Part shown: piece by piece, positions 7,934-15,794 of the stretch
Layout of the letters: the number at the start of each line of letters is the position of its first letter
How positions within the stretch are numbered: position 1 is the first letter of the stretch
Source of the DNA: Lysobacterales bacterium
GTDB lineage: Bacteria; Pseudomonadota; Gammaproteobacteria; Xanthomonadales; SZUA-36
Assembly: GCA_029859645.1 (NCBI GenBank)
Contig: JAOUCS010000010.1
Location: forward strand, 1 to 51,553
Reading direction: 5' to 3'
Length of the DNA: 51,553 bases
The notes under the pieces: model-generated
The model's input: only the letters and a program-made list of their open reading frames with translations
Database searches by the model: none
What the model was told of the DNA's origin: nothing
Program-made: the position numbers and the translations under genes

Positions 7934-9082
7934 TCAGGTCAGGGTTTTTTCATACATCCGATAACGCTTGGTGATCTTGCCGCCAAACTTCTCAATGATA
8001 TTACGCGTAGGCTTGTTGCTCTCGAGAATCCACGACATTTCGACGCGTTTCCCGCCCCTGCCAAGTCCGGGCCCCATCACAGATTCAACCAGCATATAGG
8101 CCATGGCAGGGCCAAAGATCGTGTTCTGGTATTTCTTGCGGACACCCATCAGGGGGATTCTGCATGCGCTGGGGAACTTCACTTTCAGCCGCCAGATCAG
8201 CTTGGCCCAGCCGAAGGGCAGCAGGCGGCCGTTCAGGTCGGCGATCGCTTCGTTGATGTCCGGAAGCAGCGCAATAAATCCCGCCGGTTCACCATCAATT
8301 TCCGCGATTTGCAGAAAATCGTGGGGCACAACCATCAACAGTTCCTTGCCGATGGCGATGAACTCTGCCCGCGAAAATGGCACGGAATTCCAGTTGTCCC
8401 GCCAGGCGTCATTGAAGATGTCCCGCATCGTTTCAAAGTCCACTTCCATGTTTTTCCGGTTCAATTCCCGTACTTTGATCCGACCCTGGTAACGGTCCAA
8501 TACCTCGTCTTTCGAGGCGGGGCTTCGATACGTGTTGATGTCGAGTTCATAGGCCAGCATATCCTGCGCGGGTGTGTAGCCGCATTGCTCAATGGCCGGG
8601 CCGTAATATCGGCGAGAATGGGTTGTCATGATGCGCGGTGGCGTATCGAAGCCGTCGACGAGTATGCCAACTTCCTGGTTGATGCCCAGGTTGAAGGGGC
8701 CCACCACGTTCTGCATACCGTTTTCCCGCAGCCAGTTTTCTGCGGCGCCAAACAGGGCGGAAAAAACTGCCGCATCATCGGGTGCTTCGATCAGGCCGAA
8801 AAAACCGGTTTTGTTTTGATACCGCTCCTGGTGCAACTGATCCACCTGGGCTGAAATCCGGCCAACCGGCTTGCCATCCTGCCAGGCAACCCATGCCTTC
8901 CAGGACGCGTGCTCAAAAAAGGGGTGTTTGCTCGAAAGCGCGTCTTTTCTTTCAGACAGTAGCGGCGGAATCCAGTGGGGATCGTCCCTGTAGATGCTCC
9001 ATGGCACCTTGATGAATGTTTTCAGGGCCTTCTTGCCAGTAACAGCCCTTATTTCAATGTTTTTTTTTGTGGGGCCGCTCAT
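7934..9082 (-). CDS. YghO-type GNAT N-acyltransferase family protein (bacterial ceramide-synthase-like)
   Basis: A 382-residue protein whose ATG overlaps the stop of the upstream reductase gene in ATGA (9079-9082), so translation is probably coupled. Recognised from family patterns: the N-terminal 'VPWSIYRDDPHWIPPLLSE', 'KHPFFEHA', 'GKPVGRISAQVD', 'GFFGLIEAPDD', 'VGPFNLGINQEVGILVDGFD' and a second GNAT half ending 'EMSWILESNKPTRNIIEKFGGK'. As I recall, this long double-GNAT family includes E. coli YghO and the Caulobacter bacterial ceramide synthase, which N-acylates a sphingoid base. It is last in the ACP-FAS operon, so its likely acyl donor is made by that operon. No serine palmitoyltransferase is in the window, so the amine acceptor is unknown. 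GNAT membership is confident; the acyl-transfer role is inference. Confidence 0.75.
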   Translation of the reverse strand: MSGPTKKNIEIRAVTGKKALKTFIKVPWSIYRDDPHWIPPLLSERKDALSSKHPFFEHASWKAWVAWQDGKPVGRISAQVDQLHQERYQNKTGFFGLIEAPDDAAVFSALFGAAENWLRENGMQNVVGPFNLGINQEVGILVDGFDTPPRIMTTHSRRYYGPAIEQCGYTPAQDMLAYELDINTYRSPASKDEVLDRYQGRIKVRELNRKNMEVDFETMRDIFNDAWRDNWNSVPFSRAEFIAIGKELLMVVPHDFLQIAEIDGEPAGFIALLPDINEAIADLNGRLLPFGWAKLIWRLKVKFPSACRIPLMGVRKKYQNTIFGPAMAYMLVESVMGPGLGRGGKRVEMSWILESNKPTRNIIEKFGGKITKRYRMYEKTLT

Positions 9083-10104
9083 AAAGTGACAATGATCTTT
9101 CCAAATACCTGGCGGTTTTCCAGCCTTTCCAGCCCTTTTTCAATATCTTCCATCGGAATCTCAAGATCGATCACCGGGTGGACCTGGCCGCTGGCCAGTT
9201 TTTCGAGAGAAGAAGCGATATTTCCCATGTTACACCCGAAACTGCCGATCAGCCGCAACTGGCGCTGAAACAGCTGGAACAGGTTGATCTGTGCCTTGAT
9301 TCCCGTGGTCGAACCACAGGTGACAAGACGTCCGCCAACTTTCATCGAGAACATGCTGCCTTCCCAGGTATCGACACCCACGTGTTCGAAAACCACGTCC
9401 ACACCCTGCTTTTTGGTCAGTTTTCGAAGTCTGCCCTCAAAGCGGTCTGTCTGATAATTGATGGCGTGGTCAGCACCGAGGTCAAGAGCTTGCTGCGCTT
9501 TCTCGTCATTGCCGACCGTGGTGTAGACGGTGCAGCCGATCGACTTTGCCAACTGGATCGCGGCCGTTCCGATACCACTGCCACCGGCATGGACCAGGAT
9601 GCTTTCACCCGGCAACAACTTCGCGTTATCGAACAGCATGTGTTCCACGGTGCCGAATGTAATGGGTGTGCAGGCGGCGGCAATCGGGTCCAGTCCCGCC
9701 GGGGCGGGCACGAAAAGACGGGCCGGGAAATTCATTTTCTCCTGCGCAAAGCCGTCAATATGGAAGCCAAAAATGCCGTTGACATTCTCACAGAAATTGT
9801 CACGACCTTCCAGGCAGGGCTTACAGGTTCCACAGGTATTGGCGCCGTATAAAGCGCCCAGCTGGCCCACTTGCAGATTCGTAACATTCTTACCGACGGC
9901 GATGATCTCGCCGGACGCTTCGGCGCCTACCGTGATAGGTAATTCGCGCTTGGCGAAAGCCATACCGCGCCAGCCCCACACATCGATATGATTCAGCGCT
10001 ACAGCGCATATTCTGACCTGGACTTCATCGTCTCCCGGCGGCGCCGGGTCGTCGACTTCCACGACCCTCAAGTCGCGTTCGGCAAAGTTTCTGAGTGCTC
10101 GCAT
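9079..10104 (-). CDS. MDR-family reductase (quinone-oxidoreductase/enoyl-reductase-like)
   Basis: A 341-residue medium-chain dehydrogenase/reductase from ATG 10104, with CAGGTCAG upstream. An N-terminal GroES-like domain is followed by a Rossmann domain ('LVHAGGSGIGTAAIQLAKSIGC'). The structural zinc lobe is intact ('CGTCKPCLEGRDNFC', four Cys). The usual catalytic-zinc Cys is replaced in 'ALNHIDVWGWRG', the N-H-x-D form of quinone oxidoreductases and enoyl reductases. That argues for reduction of an activated double bond with NADPH rather than alcohol oxidation. Within the operon it follows the ketoreductase by 34 bases and overlaps the N-acyltransferase gene. The best reading is the enoyl-reduction step of the dedicated acyl chain, or reduction of a later enone intermediate. 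Confidence 0.8.
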   Translation of the reverse strand: MRALRNFAERDLRVVEVDDPAPPGDDEVQVRICAVALNHIDVWGWRGMAFAKRELPITVGAEASGEIIAVGKNVTNLQVGQLGALYGANTCGTCKPCLEGRDNFCENVNGIFGFHIDGFAQEKMNFPARLFVPAPAGLDPIAAACTPITFGTVEHMLFDNAKLLPGESILVHAGGSGIGTAAIQLAKSIGCTVYTTVGNDEKAQQALDLGADHAINYQTDRFEGRLRKLTKKQGVDVVFEHVGVDTWEGSMFSMKVGGRLVTCGSTTGIKAQINLFQLFQRQLRLIGSFGCNMGNIASSLEKLASGQVHPVIDLEIPMEDIEKGLERLENRQVFGKIIVTL

Positions 10105-10138
10105 TGTCTGACCTGTAGAGTAATGTTCGTTAACGTTA

Positions 10139-10906
10139 TCAGCGTTGAATCGACAGCCCGGCGGATACGCCACCGTCAATCGGGAGGTAGGCGCCGGTCA
10201 TGTAGCCTGCCAAAGGGGAGCACAGGTAGCTCACCAGTGCACCGACTTCGTCCGGCAGACCAAACCGGCGCAGGGGAATCTGTTGCTCCACTTTTTCGCG
10301 ATAATCCGCGTAGGGGGCCATCAGGTCGGTATCGATGTACCCGGGCGAAACATAGTTGGCGGTCACGCCTTTACGCGCCAGCTCAATCGCCAGCGTCCTG
10401 ATATAACTTTGCATGGCGCCCTTGGTGGCCGCATAAATCGAATTTCCGGAGACACCCAGGTTGGCCGTGATGGATCCGATCGTGATGATTCTGCCTGCCC
10501 TGGCCCGCATCAGGGGCCGTGCGGCGCTGCCGGCGAGCCGGGTGAAAGCCCAGAAATTCAACTGGAACAGGGCTTCGCCACGATCCTGGTCGGCCAGGGC
10601 CGCCAGCGTGTCATAGGATCCGCCGGCGTTGTAGACCAGCCCGTAAAGTCCGTCAGCCGTCGACAGCGTCTCGGCAAATGTTTTGACTTGCTCGCGTTCG
10701 CTCAGATCGACCTGGTAACTGTTGATTTGCTGGCCGGCGTATTGGGACTGCAGGCTTTGCTGGAGTTGTTTCGCCTCCTCCGGGGAAGACCGATAGGAGA
10801 ACGAGACATTGTAGCCGTCTGCCGCAAGCGCGGTGACGACGGCGCGGCCAATGCCCTTGGAGCCTCCTGCCACGAAAATGGTTTTTCCACTCGCTGAATC
10901 GGTCAC
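10139..10906 (-). CDS. FabG-like 3-oxoacyl-ACP reductase (SDR)
   Basis: A 255-residue SDR starting at GTG 10906; AGGAG precedes it by about eight bases. Cofactor loop 'VAGGSKGIGRAV', 'NAGG' in place of the classic NNAG, catalytic Ser in 'ITIGSITANLG', 'YAATKGAM' (YxxxK), 'SPGYIDTDL', and the terminal 'YMTGAYLPIDGG' typical of FabG. It should reduce 3-oxoacyl-ACP to 3-hydroxyacyl-ACP with NADPH in the cytoplasm. It starts 10 bases after the stop of the catalytic ketosynthase gene, as expected for a polycistronic type II synthase. The variant 'VYNAGG' is seen in some secondary-metabolism ketoreductases. Confidence 0.87.
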   Translation of the reverse strand: MTDSASGKTIFVAGGSKGIGRAVVTALAADGYNVSFSYRSSPEEAKQLQQSLQSQYAGQQINSYQVDLSEREQVKTFAETLSTADGLYGLVYNAGGSYDTLAALADQDRGEALFQLNFWAFTRLAGSAARPLMRARAGRIITIGSITANLGVSGNSIYAATKGAMQSYIRTLAIELARKGVTANYVSPGYIDTDLMAPYADYREKVEQQIPLRRFGLPDEVGALVSYLCSPLAGYMTGAYLPIDGGVSAGLSIQR

Positions 10907-10916
10907 TTTCCTGCTC

Positions 10917-12200
10917 CTAGGCCGGTTCGCTGGAGAAAATCAGGCAAACGTTCTGGCCACCAAACCCGAAGGAATTGGACATGACGGAGTTCACCACATG
11001 TTCCCGCTTAACGTTGGGCACCACGTCCATCAGGATATTCGGATCCTGTTCATGACAATTGATGGTCGGAGGAATCACCCCGGCCTCGATCGTCAGCAAT
11101 GAAATTGCAGCCTCGATGGTGCCGGCCGCGCTCAGGGTATGGCCGATCATGGACTTGTTGGAACTGATCGGTGTGCCGTCCAGCGCGTCTCCCAGGGCAG
11201 CGGACAGGGCCAGGAACTCCATCTTGTCGTTCTCAGGTGTGCTGGTCCCATGAGCATTGATGTAGTCGATTTCTTCCGGCGCCATGCCCGCGTCGGCCAT
11301 GGAGCGCGTAATCGTGTCGATGATGGCCGAGCCGTCAGGCTTGGAGCGCGTGCGGTGGAACGTGTCGGCGCGCTCGCCCGTGCCCCGCACTACACCGAGA
11401 ATTTTTGCCCCGCGTGCTTTGGCGGACTCGTGGGATTCCAGCACCAATGTGGCTGAGCCTTCGGCCATCACGAAACCGTCCCGGGTCCTTGAAAAGGGCT
11501 TGGACGCACCTTGCGGGTCATCGTTTTGCGTGGACAATGCTGAAAGCAGCGTGAAACGAACCACCATTTCCTCGCAGATTTCGGCATCCGTGCCGATGCA
11601 AAGCGCGGCTTCGGTGTCGCCGCGGCGGATCGCCTCCACGCCCAGTTGGATTGAGGTCGCGCCGGAAGCGCAAGCGGTCGTCAGGGAAATGGGCAAGCCG
11701 CGCGGACCGAATTCAGCGGCCAGGTGTTCGGCTATGCTGCCGAACTGGTACATCCTGTAGTATTCGCGGAAGTCCCCTTTGTTGACATTCTTCAGTATCC
11801 GCTCATAGCCTTCGCTGTCGCCGCCATCTGCACGGTTGTAGACATCCATACGCTGACCCCAGTTGGTTTCCGCGGGGTAAACGGCAACGAACATGGAACC
11901 CGGAAACGACCCGCGTGAGCCGATGCCCGCCTGTTCGATGGCTTCGACAGCAGATTTTTTAGCCAGCGAAATGGAATGGGCGGGAGGGAAAAACATGCCA
12001 TCGCCCTGCCAGGGTATGGTGCCTGCGATTTGCGTACGCAGCCCCTCGGTTGGAAAACGGCTGATTTTCGAGATACCGGACTGGCCGGCAATCAGCGCTT
12101 TCCAGTTATCTTCCTTGCCTTCTCCCAGCGAAGTGACGATCCCAATGCCCGTTACCACGACAACAGGGCGTCCCATATGATCATTTATCGACTGGCTCAT
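10917..12200 (-). CDS. Catalytic 3-oxoacyl-ACP synthase (KAS II family, KS-alpha-like)
   Basis: A 427-residue ketosynthase from ATG 12200, with AGGA eight bases upstream. The condensing triad is complete: Cys177 in 'TTACASG', His317 in 'NAHGTSTPENDK' and His354 in 'SMIGHTLSAAG'. The C-terminal 'VMSNSFGFGGQN' is typical of FabF. It elongates acyl-ACP with malonyl-ACP. The first codon lies 3 bases after the stop of the degenerate ketosynthase gene upstream. Type II polyketide and aryl-polyene systems have the same adjacency of a complete KS and a chain-length-factor partner. I therefore infer an obligate heterodimer. Confidence 0.9.
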   Translation of the reverse strand: MSQSINDHMGRPVVVVTGIGIVTSLGEGKEDNWKALIAGQSGISKISRFPTEGLRTQIAGTIPWQGDGMFFPPAHSISLAKKSAVEAIEQAGIGSRGSFPGSMFVAVYPAETNWGQRMDVYNRADGGDSEGYERILKNVNKGDFREYYRMYQFGSIAEHLAAEFGPRGLPISLTTACASGATSIQLGVEAIRRGDTEAALCIGTDAEICEEMVVRFTLLSALSTQNDDPQGASKPFSRTRDGFVMAEGSATLVLESHESAKARGAKILGVVRGTGERADTFHRTRSKPDGSAIIDTITRSMADAGMAPEEIDYINAHGTSTPENDKMEFLALSAALGDALDGTPISSNKSMIGHTLSAAGTIEAAISLLTIEAGVIPPTINCHEQDPNILMDVVPNVKREHVVNSVMSNSFGFGGQNVCLIFSSEPA

Positions 12201-12203
12201 GGC

Positions 12204-13466
12204 TTAATCCTGACCTCGTAAAGGCACATCGGGTTTGTCTACCAGCGCCAGGCTTTCACCACGCCAATGTCCCCAGTTACTGATAAGCACCTGTTCCGGT
12301 TGGCCGGAAAATTCCTGTTCAACACCAGTATCGTCAAATGGATCAAAGAACGCCCCTTTCGAAATAGCCAGGGAAGCCAGGATGACATTGACTGGAAACT
12401 GGGCTTCCAGTGTATTACCCAGAACAGTCGTCACGCCGCGCAACACCGGGTCAATTTCCCGGGCAGACAGGCCCTTGAGGAATTCCAGTTCTTCATTAAG
12501 CTGGGGCTGCACACCGCAACAGCCTGACAGAACCGGGAGTGGGCCTGACGGAATCCGGTCTGCGATTTGTTCCAGCAAGTCTTCTGCAACTTCTTGTGCC
12601 TCACCGGCCTGTCTGTTGCAGCGGCCGGCGACTACCGAGTTAATTCGAGCGTAAGGTTGGGCGCCGCGGGCTTCGGCATGCTCCTTCGATTCGAGCACCA
12701 GGAAAGCCCCTGCGCTGCCCATGACCATTCCGCCATCGGTGTCTCTCCGATCCCAGACAGAGCCCTGCTGGCCAGACCAGAGGGCATGGCCAAACTCCCA
12801 CAGCATGGTCATGTCTGCGCGCTCAGCAATATACGCGCCGCCGACCAGGAACAATTCTCCCTGGCCATGGCGAATTTGACCGACCGCGGTTTCGATGGCG
12901 GAAACACCGGCCATTTCTTCGCCCATGAAGGTGCGAGATGAGTCGGTAACCCCATGAACGATGGAGATATTCCCGGCCATCAGGTTGGAGAGTTGTGCCA
13001 GGAAAAGGGTGGGACGCAGTTCACTCATCAATGTATTGTTGAGATAGGTGCCCGGGTCTTCCTGGTCGCCCTGCGCCAGCGTTGCCATGATGGCTGAATC
13101 GACTTCAAGGTCACGTTCTCCGCCGCCGGCGGCCACGATCATGTTGGTCTGGGCCAGTAAATCCGGATTGTGGGATACGCCTGCATCGTCCAGCGCCAGG
13201 CCGGCTGCGTACGTACCAAGATGCTGCCATTTACCCATCTGGCGTTGGTCGCTACGCTTGGGAATCTGGGTCGAGATGTCAAAGTCCACAATGGGATGGA
13301 CCGGGAAAGGGGCCTGGTTGTCGGTGTCAATTGATGGCGTCGGAGTGTTGCCGGGGGCAAGTTGCTGCCAGTGGGCATCCAGGCCTTCTCCAAGGGAACT
13401 GACCAGTCCGATCCCGGTGACCCAAACTTCTGATTGTTCAGTACTCAAGTTGTCACTCTGCCGCAA
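12204..13466 (-). CDS. Degenerate ketosynthase, chain-length-factor-like partner
   Basis: A thiolase-fold ketosynthase homologue of up to 420 residues with all three catalytic residues lost. In the nucleophile region the sequence is 'FMGEEMAGVSAIE': counting back from the conserved I-R-H-G shows Glu184 where Cys should be, reminiscent of the Gln in classical chain-length factors. The first His motif has become 'VLSGCCGVQPQLNEE' and the second 'VLGNTLEAQFPVN' (Asn for His). N-terminal 'VWVTGIGLVSSLGEG' and 'GGMVMGSAGAFLVLESKEHA' keep the fold signature. The start is not ATG: TTG 13466 overlaps the dehydratase gene by 14 bases, and TTG 13448 is an alternative. The likely role is a non-condensing subunit that sets chain length or decarboxylates the extender. 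Confidence 0.85.
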   Translation of the reverse strand: MRQSDNLSTEQSEVWVTGIGLVSSLGEGLDAHWQQLAPGNTPTPSIDTDNQAPFPVHPIVDFDISTQIPKRSDQRQMGKWQHLGTYAAGLALDDAGVSHNPDLLAQTNMIVAAGGGERDLEVDSAIMATLAQGDQEDPGTYLNNTLMSELRPTLFLAQLSNLMAGNISIVHGVTDSSRTFMGEEMAGVSAIETAVGQIRHGQGELFLVGGAYIAERADMTMLWEFGHALWSGQQGSVWDRRDTDGGMVMGSAGAFLVLESKEHAEARGAQPYARINSVVAGRCNRQAGEAQEVAEDLLEQIADRIPSGPLPVLSGCCGVQPQLNEELEFLKGLSAREIDPVLRGVTTVLGNTLEAQFPVNVILASLAISKGAFFDPFDDTGVEQEFSGQPEQVLISNWGHWRGESLALVDKPDVPLRGQD

Positions 13467-13914
13467 GGCGGCTTATCTGGCTGAATCGGTCAAGCATATT
13501 GCTTTTCAGCGTTTCATTGGGAAATGGCATGATGCGGAACATGATTCTGCTGTCGCAGATCTTCTTTCCGTCAGATGAAATTTCCGCCCTGGTTTTTGCG
13601 AAGCCGGAACCGTCATGCTCCAGTTCGGCATTGACCATCAGGACCGCACCCGGTTCAACGAAGGTGCGCATTTTCGCGCCGGTGACATTCGCGAGAAAAG
13701 GCATTTTTTCAAATTTCAGACGTGACAACAGCATGAAACCGGAGGCTTGCGCCATCGTTTCAATCAGCAGAACGCCGGGAACCAGCGGTGAGCCGGGAAA
13801 GTGTCCCTCAAACACCGGGCTTTCCATGGGGACATCTGCCCTGGCAAGTATGGTCCCCCTGTCCGGGTCCAGCTGCTCGATGTTGTCGATCATCTGGAAG
13901 TATTCAAGGAGCAT
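13453..13914 (-). CDS. FabZ/FabA-like 3-hydroxyacyl-ACP dehydratase
   Basis: A 153-residue hot-dog protein from ATG 13914 (AGGGG upstream). The FabZ core is clear: 'FEGHFPGSPLVPGVLLIETMAQASG' carries catalytic His38 and Glu52, and the C-terminal half has the 'GAKMRTFVEPGAVL' strand that in FabZ follows the tunnel. It should dehydrate 3-hydroxyacyl-ACP to trans-2-enoyl-ACP. It begins 12 bases after the ACP gene and overlaps the next gene, so it belongs to the same transcript. The C-terminus extends roughly 20 residues beyond the core, ending 'DRFSQISRLAAE'. Confidence 0.88.
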   Translation of the reverse strand: MLLEYFQMIDNIEQLDPDRGTILARADVPMESPVFEGHFPGSPLVPGVLLIETMAQASGFMLLSRLKFEKMPFLANVTGAKMRTFVEPGAVLMVNAELEHDGSGFAKTRAEISSDGKKICDSRIMFRIMPFPNETLKSNMLDRFSQISRLAAE

Positions 13915-13926
13915 GTGAACCCCTGC

Positions 13927-14208
13927 TTATGCGTCTTTGGCCGCGATGACTTCGTCAATACGCTCGCAGAGCTTGCTCAAAACGAAATATTCATCGACCA
14001 GGGCGTTGTTCTCGTTCAGCTCTTCTGTCCACTGTTCCAGCGGAATTTTGATGCCGAAATGCTTGTCGATGGCGAAAGCGATATCAAGAAAATCCAGGCT
14101 GTCGATGCCAAGATCGGTGAACGCGTTTTTTTCCGGGGTAATTTCTTCCAGCGGGATGTCGCTGGTCTCGGAGATGATCTCCGCTACAGCCTCAAAAGTC
14201 GTAGTCAT
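13927..14208 (-). CDS. Dedicated acyl carrier protein
   Basis: A 93-residue acidic protein from ATG 14208 (AGGTAG seven bases upstream; a TTG at 14223 is less likely). The phosphopantetheine site is '[17 protein letters not shown]', with Ser in D-S-L. It is first in the seven-gene minus-strand operon that ends at 7934. The extended C-terminal helix (residues about 55-93) is longer than in housekeeping AcpP and has a less acidic recognition helix II ('[16 protein letters not shown]'). This suggests a specialised carrier that holds the chain built by the following KS/CLF, DH, KR and MDR proteins. Confidence 0.88.
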   Translation of the reverse strand: MTTTFEAVAEIISETSDIPLEEITPEKNAFTDLGIDSLDFLDIAFAIDKHFGIKIPLEQWTEELNENNALVDEYFVLSKLCERIDEVIAAKDA

Positions 14209-14244
14209 GTTTGCTACCTGCAAGTTTAGGGGTATAACCGTCCA

Positions 14245-14274
14245 ATGATATCGTGGCGGAACGATCTAATTCAA
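14245..14274 (-). promoter_or_regulatory. Putative sigma-70 promoter of the acp-KS-KR operon
   Basis: On the minus strand TTGAAT (14274-14269) and TATCAT (14250-14245) are spaced by 18 bases. Transcription would begin near 14238, about 30 bases before the acp start codon. The match is 4/6 and 5/6 to consensus; direct evidence is lacking. Confidence 0.4.
14250..14265. promoter_or_regulatory. Inverted repeat in the acp promoter spacer (operator candidate)
   Basis: ATCGT-6 bases-ACGAT sits exactly between the proposed -35 and -10 boxes of the acp operon. A repressor bound here would block the polymerase. The arms are only 5 bases, so chance is possible. Confidence 0.25.
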
Positions 14275-14410
14275 TGAACAACAAGCAATTTACTGCATAG
14301 ATAGGGTCATGAATCGGCAAAACGGGTCGGGGCGGTAATCGCCGAAAGGGCCGCAGCAGGCAAAGCTGAATTTCAGGTAGAGGGAATGCGACGGCCGGAA
14401 AGCCGGACCT

Positions 14411-14434
14411 GACCCTCTTGCCGGTGAGAGGGTC
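14411..14434. repeat. Perfect 7-base inverted repeat in intergenic region
   Basis: GACCCTC, ten bases, then GAGGGTC. There is no T-tract on either side, so it is not an obvious intrinsic terminator. It could be an operator or an RNA hairpin upstream of the FabF gene's promoter. Confidence 0.35.
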
Positions 14435-14461
14435 GACAATAATGTTCATGAGCAGCGGCGA

Positions 14462-14490
14462 TTGACTAAAAAGCCATGACCGAAAATGAT
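14462..14490 (+). promoter_or_regulatory. Putative sigma-70 promoter of the FabF-hemH operon
   Basis: TTGACT (14462-14467), a 17-base spacer and AATGAT (14485-14490) face the ketosynthase gene at 14544. A start near 14497 would give a leader of about 47 bases. No good Shine-Dalgarno precedes the ATG. Confidence 0.4.
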
Positions 14491-14543
14491 AAGCTGGTCA
14501 GCGGGATAAATCACAATAAACCTGCATCTTCCAAACGCGACTC

Positions 14544-15794
14544 ATGAATTCAGATCAACGAATAGTTATTACCGGTATGGGCGCCCTTTCACCCGTCGGA
14601 CATTCTTGCCAGGAGACTTTTGACGCCCTGGTGGCGGGCCAAAGCGGAATTTCCAGGGTCAGCCTGTTCGATCCGTCGAAGCTGGCCTGCCAGGTGGCCG
14701 GTGAAGTGAAAGATTTCGACCCCGGCCTATACATGGACCGGAAAATGGCCCGACGGATTGGCCGCTATGCGCAATTGTCCATTGCGGCCACCCGGGAAGC
14801 CCTGGGCCAATCAGGCCTGGACCTCGAAAAAGAAGATCGAAGCCGGATTGCCTGCATGGTTTCTTCCGCTATCGGCGACTTTCCGATGGTCGAGGAACAG
14901 ATGAATTCGTTCTTCATGGGCAGCCGGCGCGCAATCAGCCCGTTCACGGTTCCACGGGTCAGCACCAGCATGGCAGCGGGAAATATTGCGCTTGAATACG
15001 GCCTGACAGGCGTTTCCTACGGAGTTTCATCAGCCTGCGCCACGGGCAGTCATTCCCTGGCTACAGCCATGATGATCCTGAAACTTGGCCTGGCTGACGT
15101 TGTGCTGGCTGGTGGTGCGGAATCTGCTGTGTGTGAGACTTTTCTGCAGTCCTACATAGCCATGAGAGCCTTGTCGACCCGCAATGATGAGCCGGAGCGG
15201 GCAAGCCGTCCGTTCGATCGGGATCGCGACGGTTTTGTGATTGCCGAGGGCTGTGGCGTGATGGTGCTGGAAACCCTGGAGAAAGCCAGAGACCGGGGAG
15301 CGCCCATTCTTGCTGAGCTGGTTGGCGCGGGTATGACCTGTGACGCGTTCCACATCACTTCTGCTCATCCGGACGGCACCGGCGCTGCACAGGCCATGAC
15401 AGCGGCCTTGAATTCAGCCGGCCTGAAACCGGAGGACGTTGATTATATTAACGCCCATGGCACCTCGACGCCGGTCAATGATCCGATTGAGTCGAACGCA
15501 ATTAAGGCGGCTTTGGGTGCGCACGCTTACCAGACGCCGATCAGTTCGACCAAGTCGATGACGGGCCATGCCATCGGTGCCGCGGGTGCGCTTGAAGCGA
15601 TAATTTGCGTGAAGGCCATGGAAGCGGGCATCATCCCACCGACGATCAATCTCGATGACCCGGATCCGGAGTGTGACCTCGACTACGTGCCCCACCAAGC
15701 CAGACCGGCGAACCTGGACGTGGTCATGTCCAATTCATTTGCGTTCGGTGGTCAGAATTGCGTACTCATTTTCAGGAAATACGACGGAACATGA
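14544..15794 (+). CDS. fabF: FabF-type 3-oxoacyl-ACP synthase II
   Basis: A 416-residue condensing enzyme from ATG 14544. It has all FabF landmarks: 'VVITGMGALSPVG'-like start, the nucleophile Cys in 'SSACATGSH', His in 'NAHGTSTPVNDPIE', Lys and His in 'STKSMTGHAIGAAGALEA', and C-terminal 'VMSNSFAFGGQNCVLIF'. Elongates acyl-ACP with malonyl-ACP. It is closer to ordinary FabF than the ketosynthase at 10917, and transcribed divergently from the operon that holds that one. Its TGA overlaps the start of hemH in ATGA (15791-15794), indicating coupled translation with ferrochelatase. No clear ribosome site precedes its own start. It may be an additional FabF rather than the housekeeping copy, since no fabD/fabG/acpP cluster surrounds it. 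Confidence 0.88.
   Translation: MNSDQRIVITGMGALSPVGHSCQETFDALVAGQSGISRVSLFDPSKLACQVAGEVKDFDPGLYMDRKMARRIGRYAQLSIAATREALGQSGLDLEKEDRSRIACMVSSAIGDFPMVEEQMNSFFMGSRRAISPFTVPRVSTSMAAGNIALEYGLTGVSYGVSSACATGSHSLATAMMILKLGLADVVLAGGAESAVCETFLQSYIAMRALSTRNDEPERASRPFDRDRDGFVIAEGCGVMVLETLEKARDRGAPILAELVGAGMTCDAFHITSAHPDGTGAAQAMTAALNSAGLKPEDVDYINAHGTSTPVNDPIESNAIKAALGAHAYQTPISSTKSMTGHAIGAAGALEAIICVKAMEAGIIPPTINLDDPDPECDLDYVPHQARPANLDVVMSNSFAFGGQNCVLIFRKYDGT

Larger units (their letters stand above)
14209..14543. other. Divergent control region between acp operon and FabF/hemH operon
   Basis: This 335-base region has no convincing gene. It separates two divergent transcription units of lipid genes. I see a sigma-70-like promoter facing left (14245-14274), one facing right (14462-14490), a short inverted repeat inside the left promoter, and a 7-base inverted repeat at 14411-14434. 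A minus-strand open frame through it (14192-14449) has no ribosome site and no family resemblance. Confidence 0.6.

Noticed and set aside
7928-8854. Plus-strand open frame of 308 codons opposite the GNAT gene
   Set aside because: Lies entirely antisense to a clearly conserved family protein; shows no domain and no ribosome site.
10145-10897. Plus-strand open frame of 250 codons opposite the FabG-like gene
   Set aside because: Complete overlap with a well-supported SDR; no domain.
4326-14208. Aryl-polyene (APE/xanthomonadin) biosynthesis cluster
   Set aside because: KS, CLF, DH, KR and ACP fit, but there is no ammonia-lyase, AMP-ligase, glycosyltransferase or exporter, and an MDR reductase and a GNAT N-acyltransferase are present instead. 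Similarity remains possible at the level of the KS/CLF pair.
14192-14449. Minus-strand open frame of 85 codons in the divergent control region
   Set aside because: No ribosome site, covers the proposed acp promoter, runs past the acp start in another frame and has no family resemblance.
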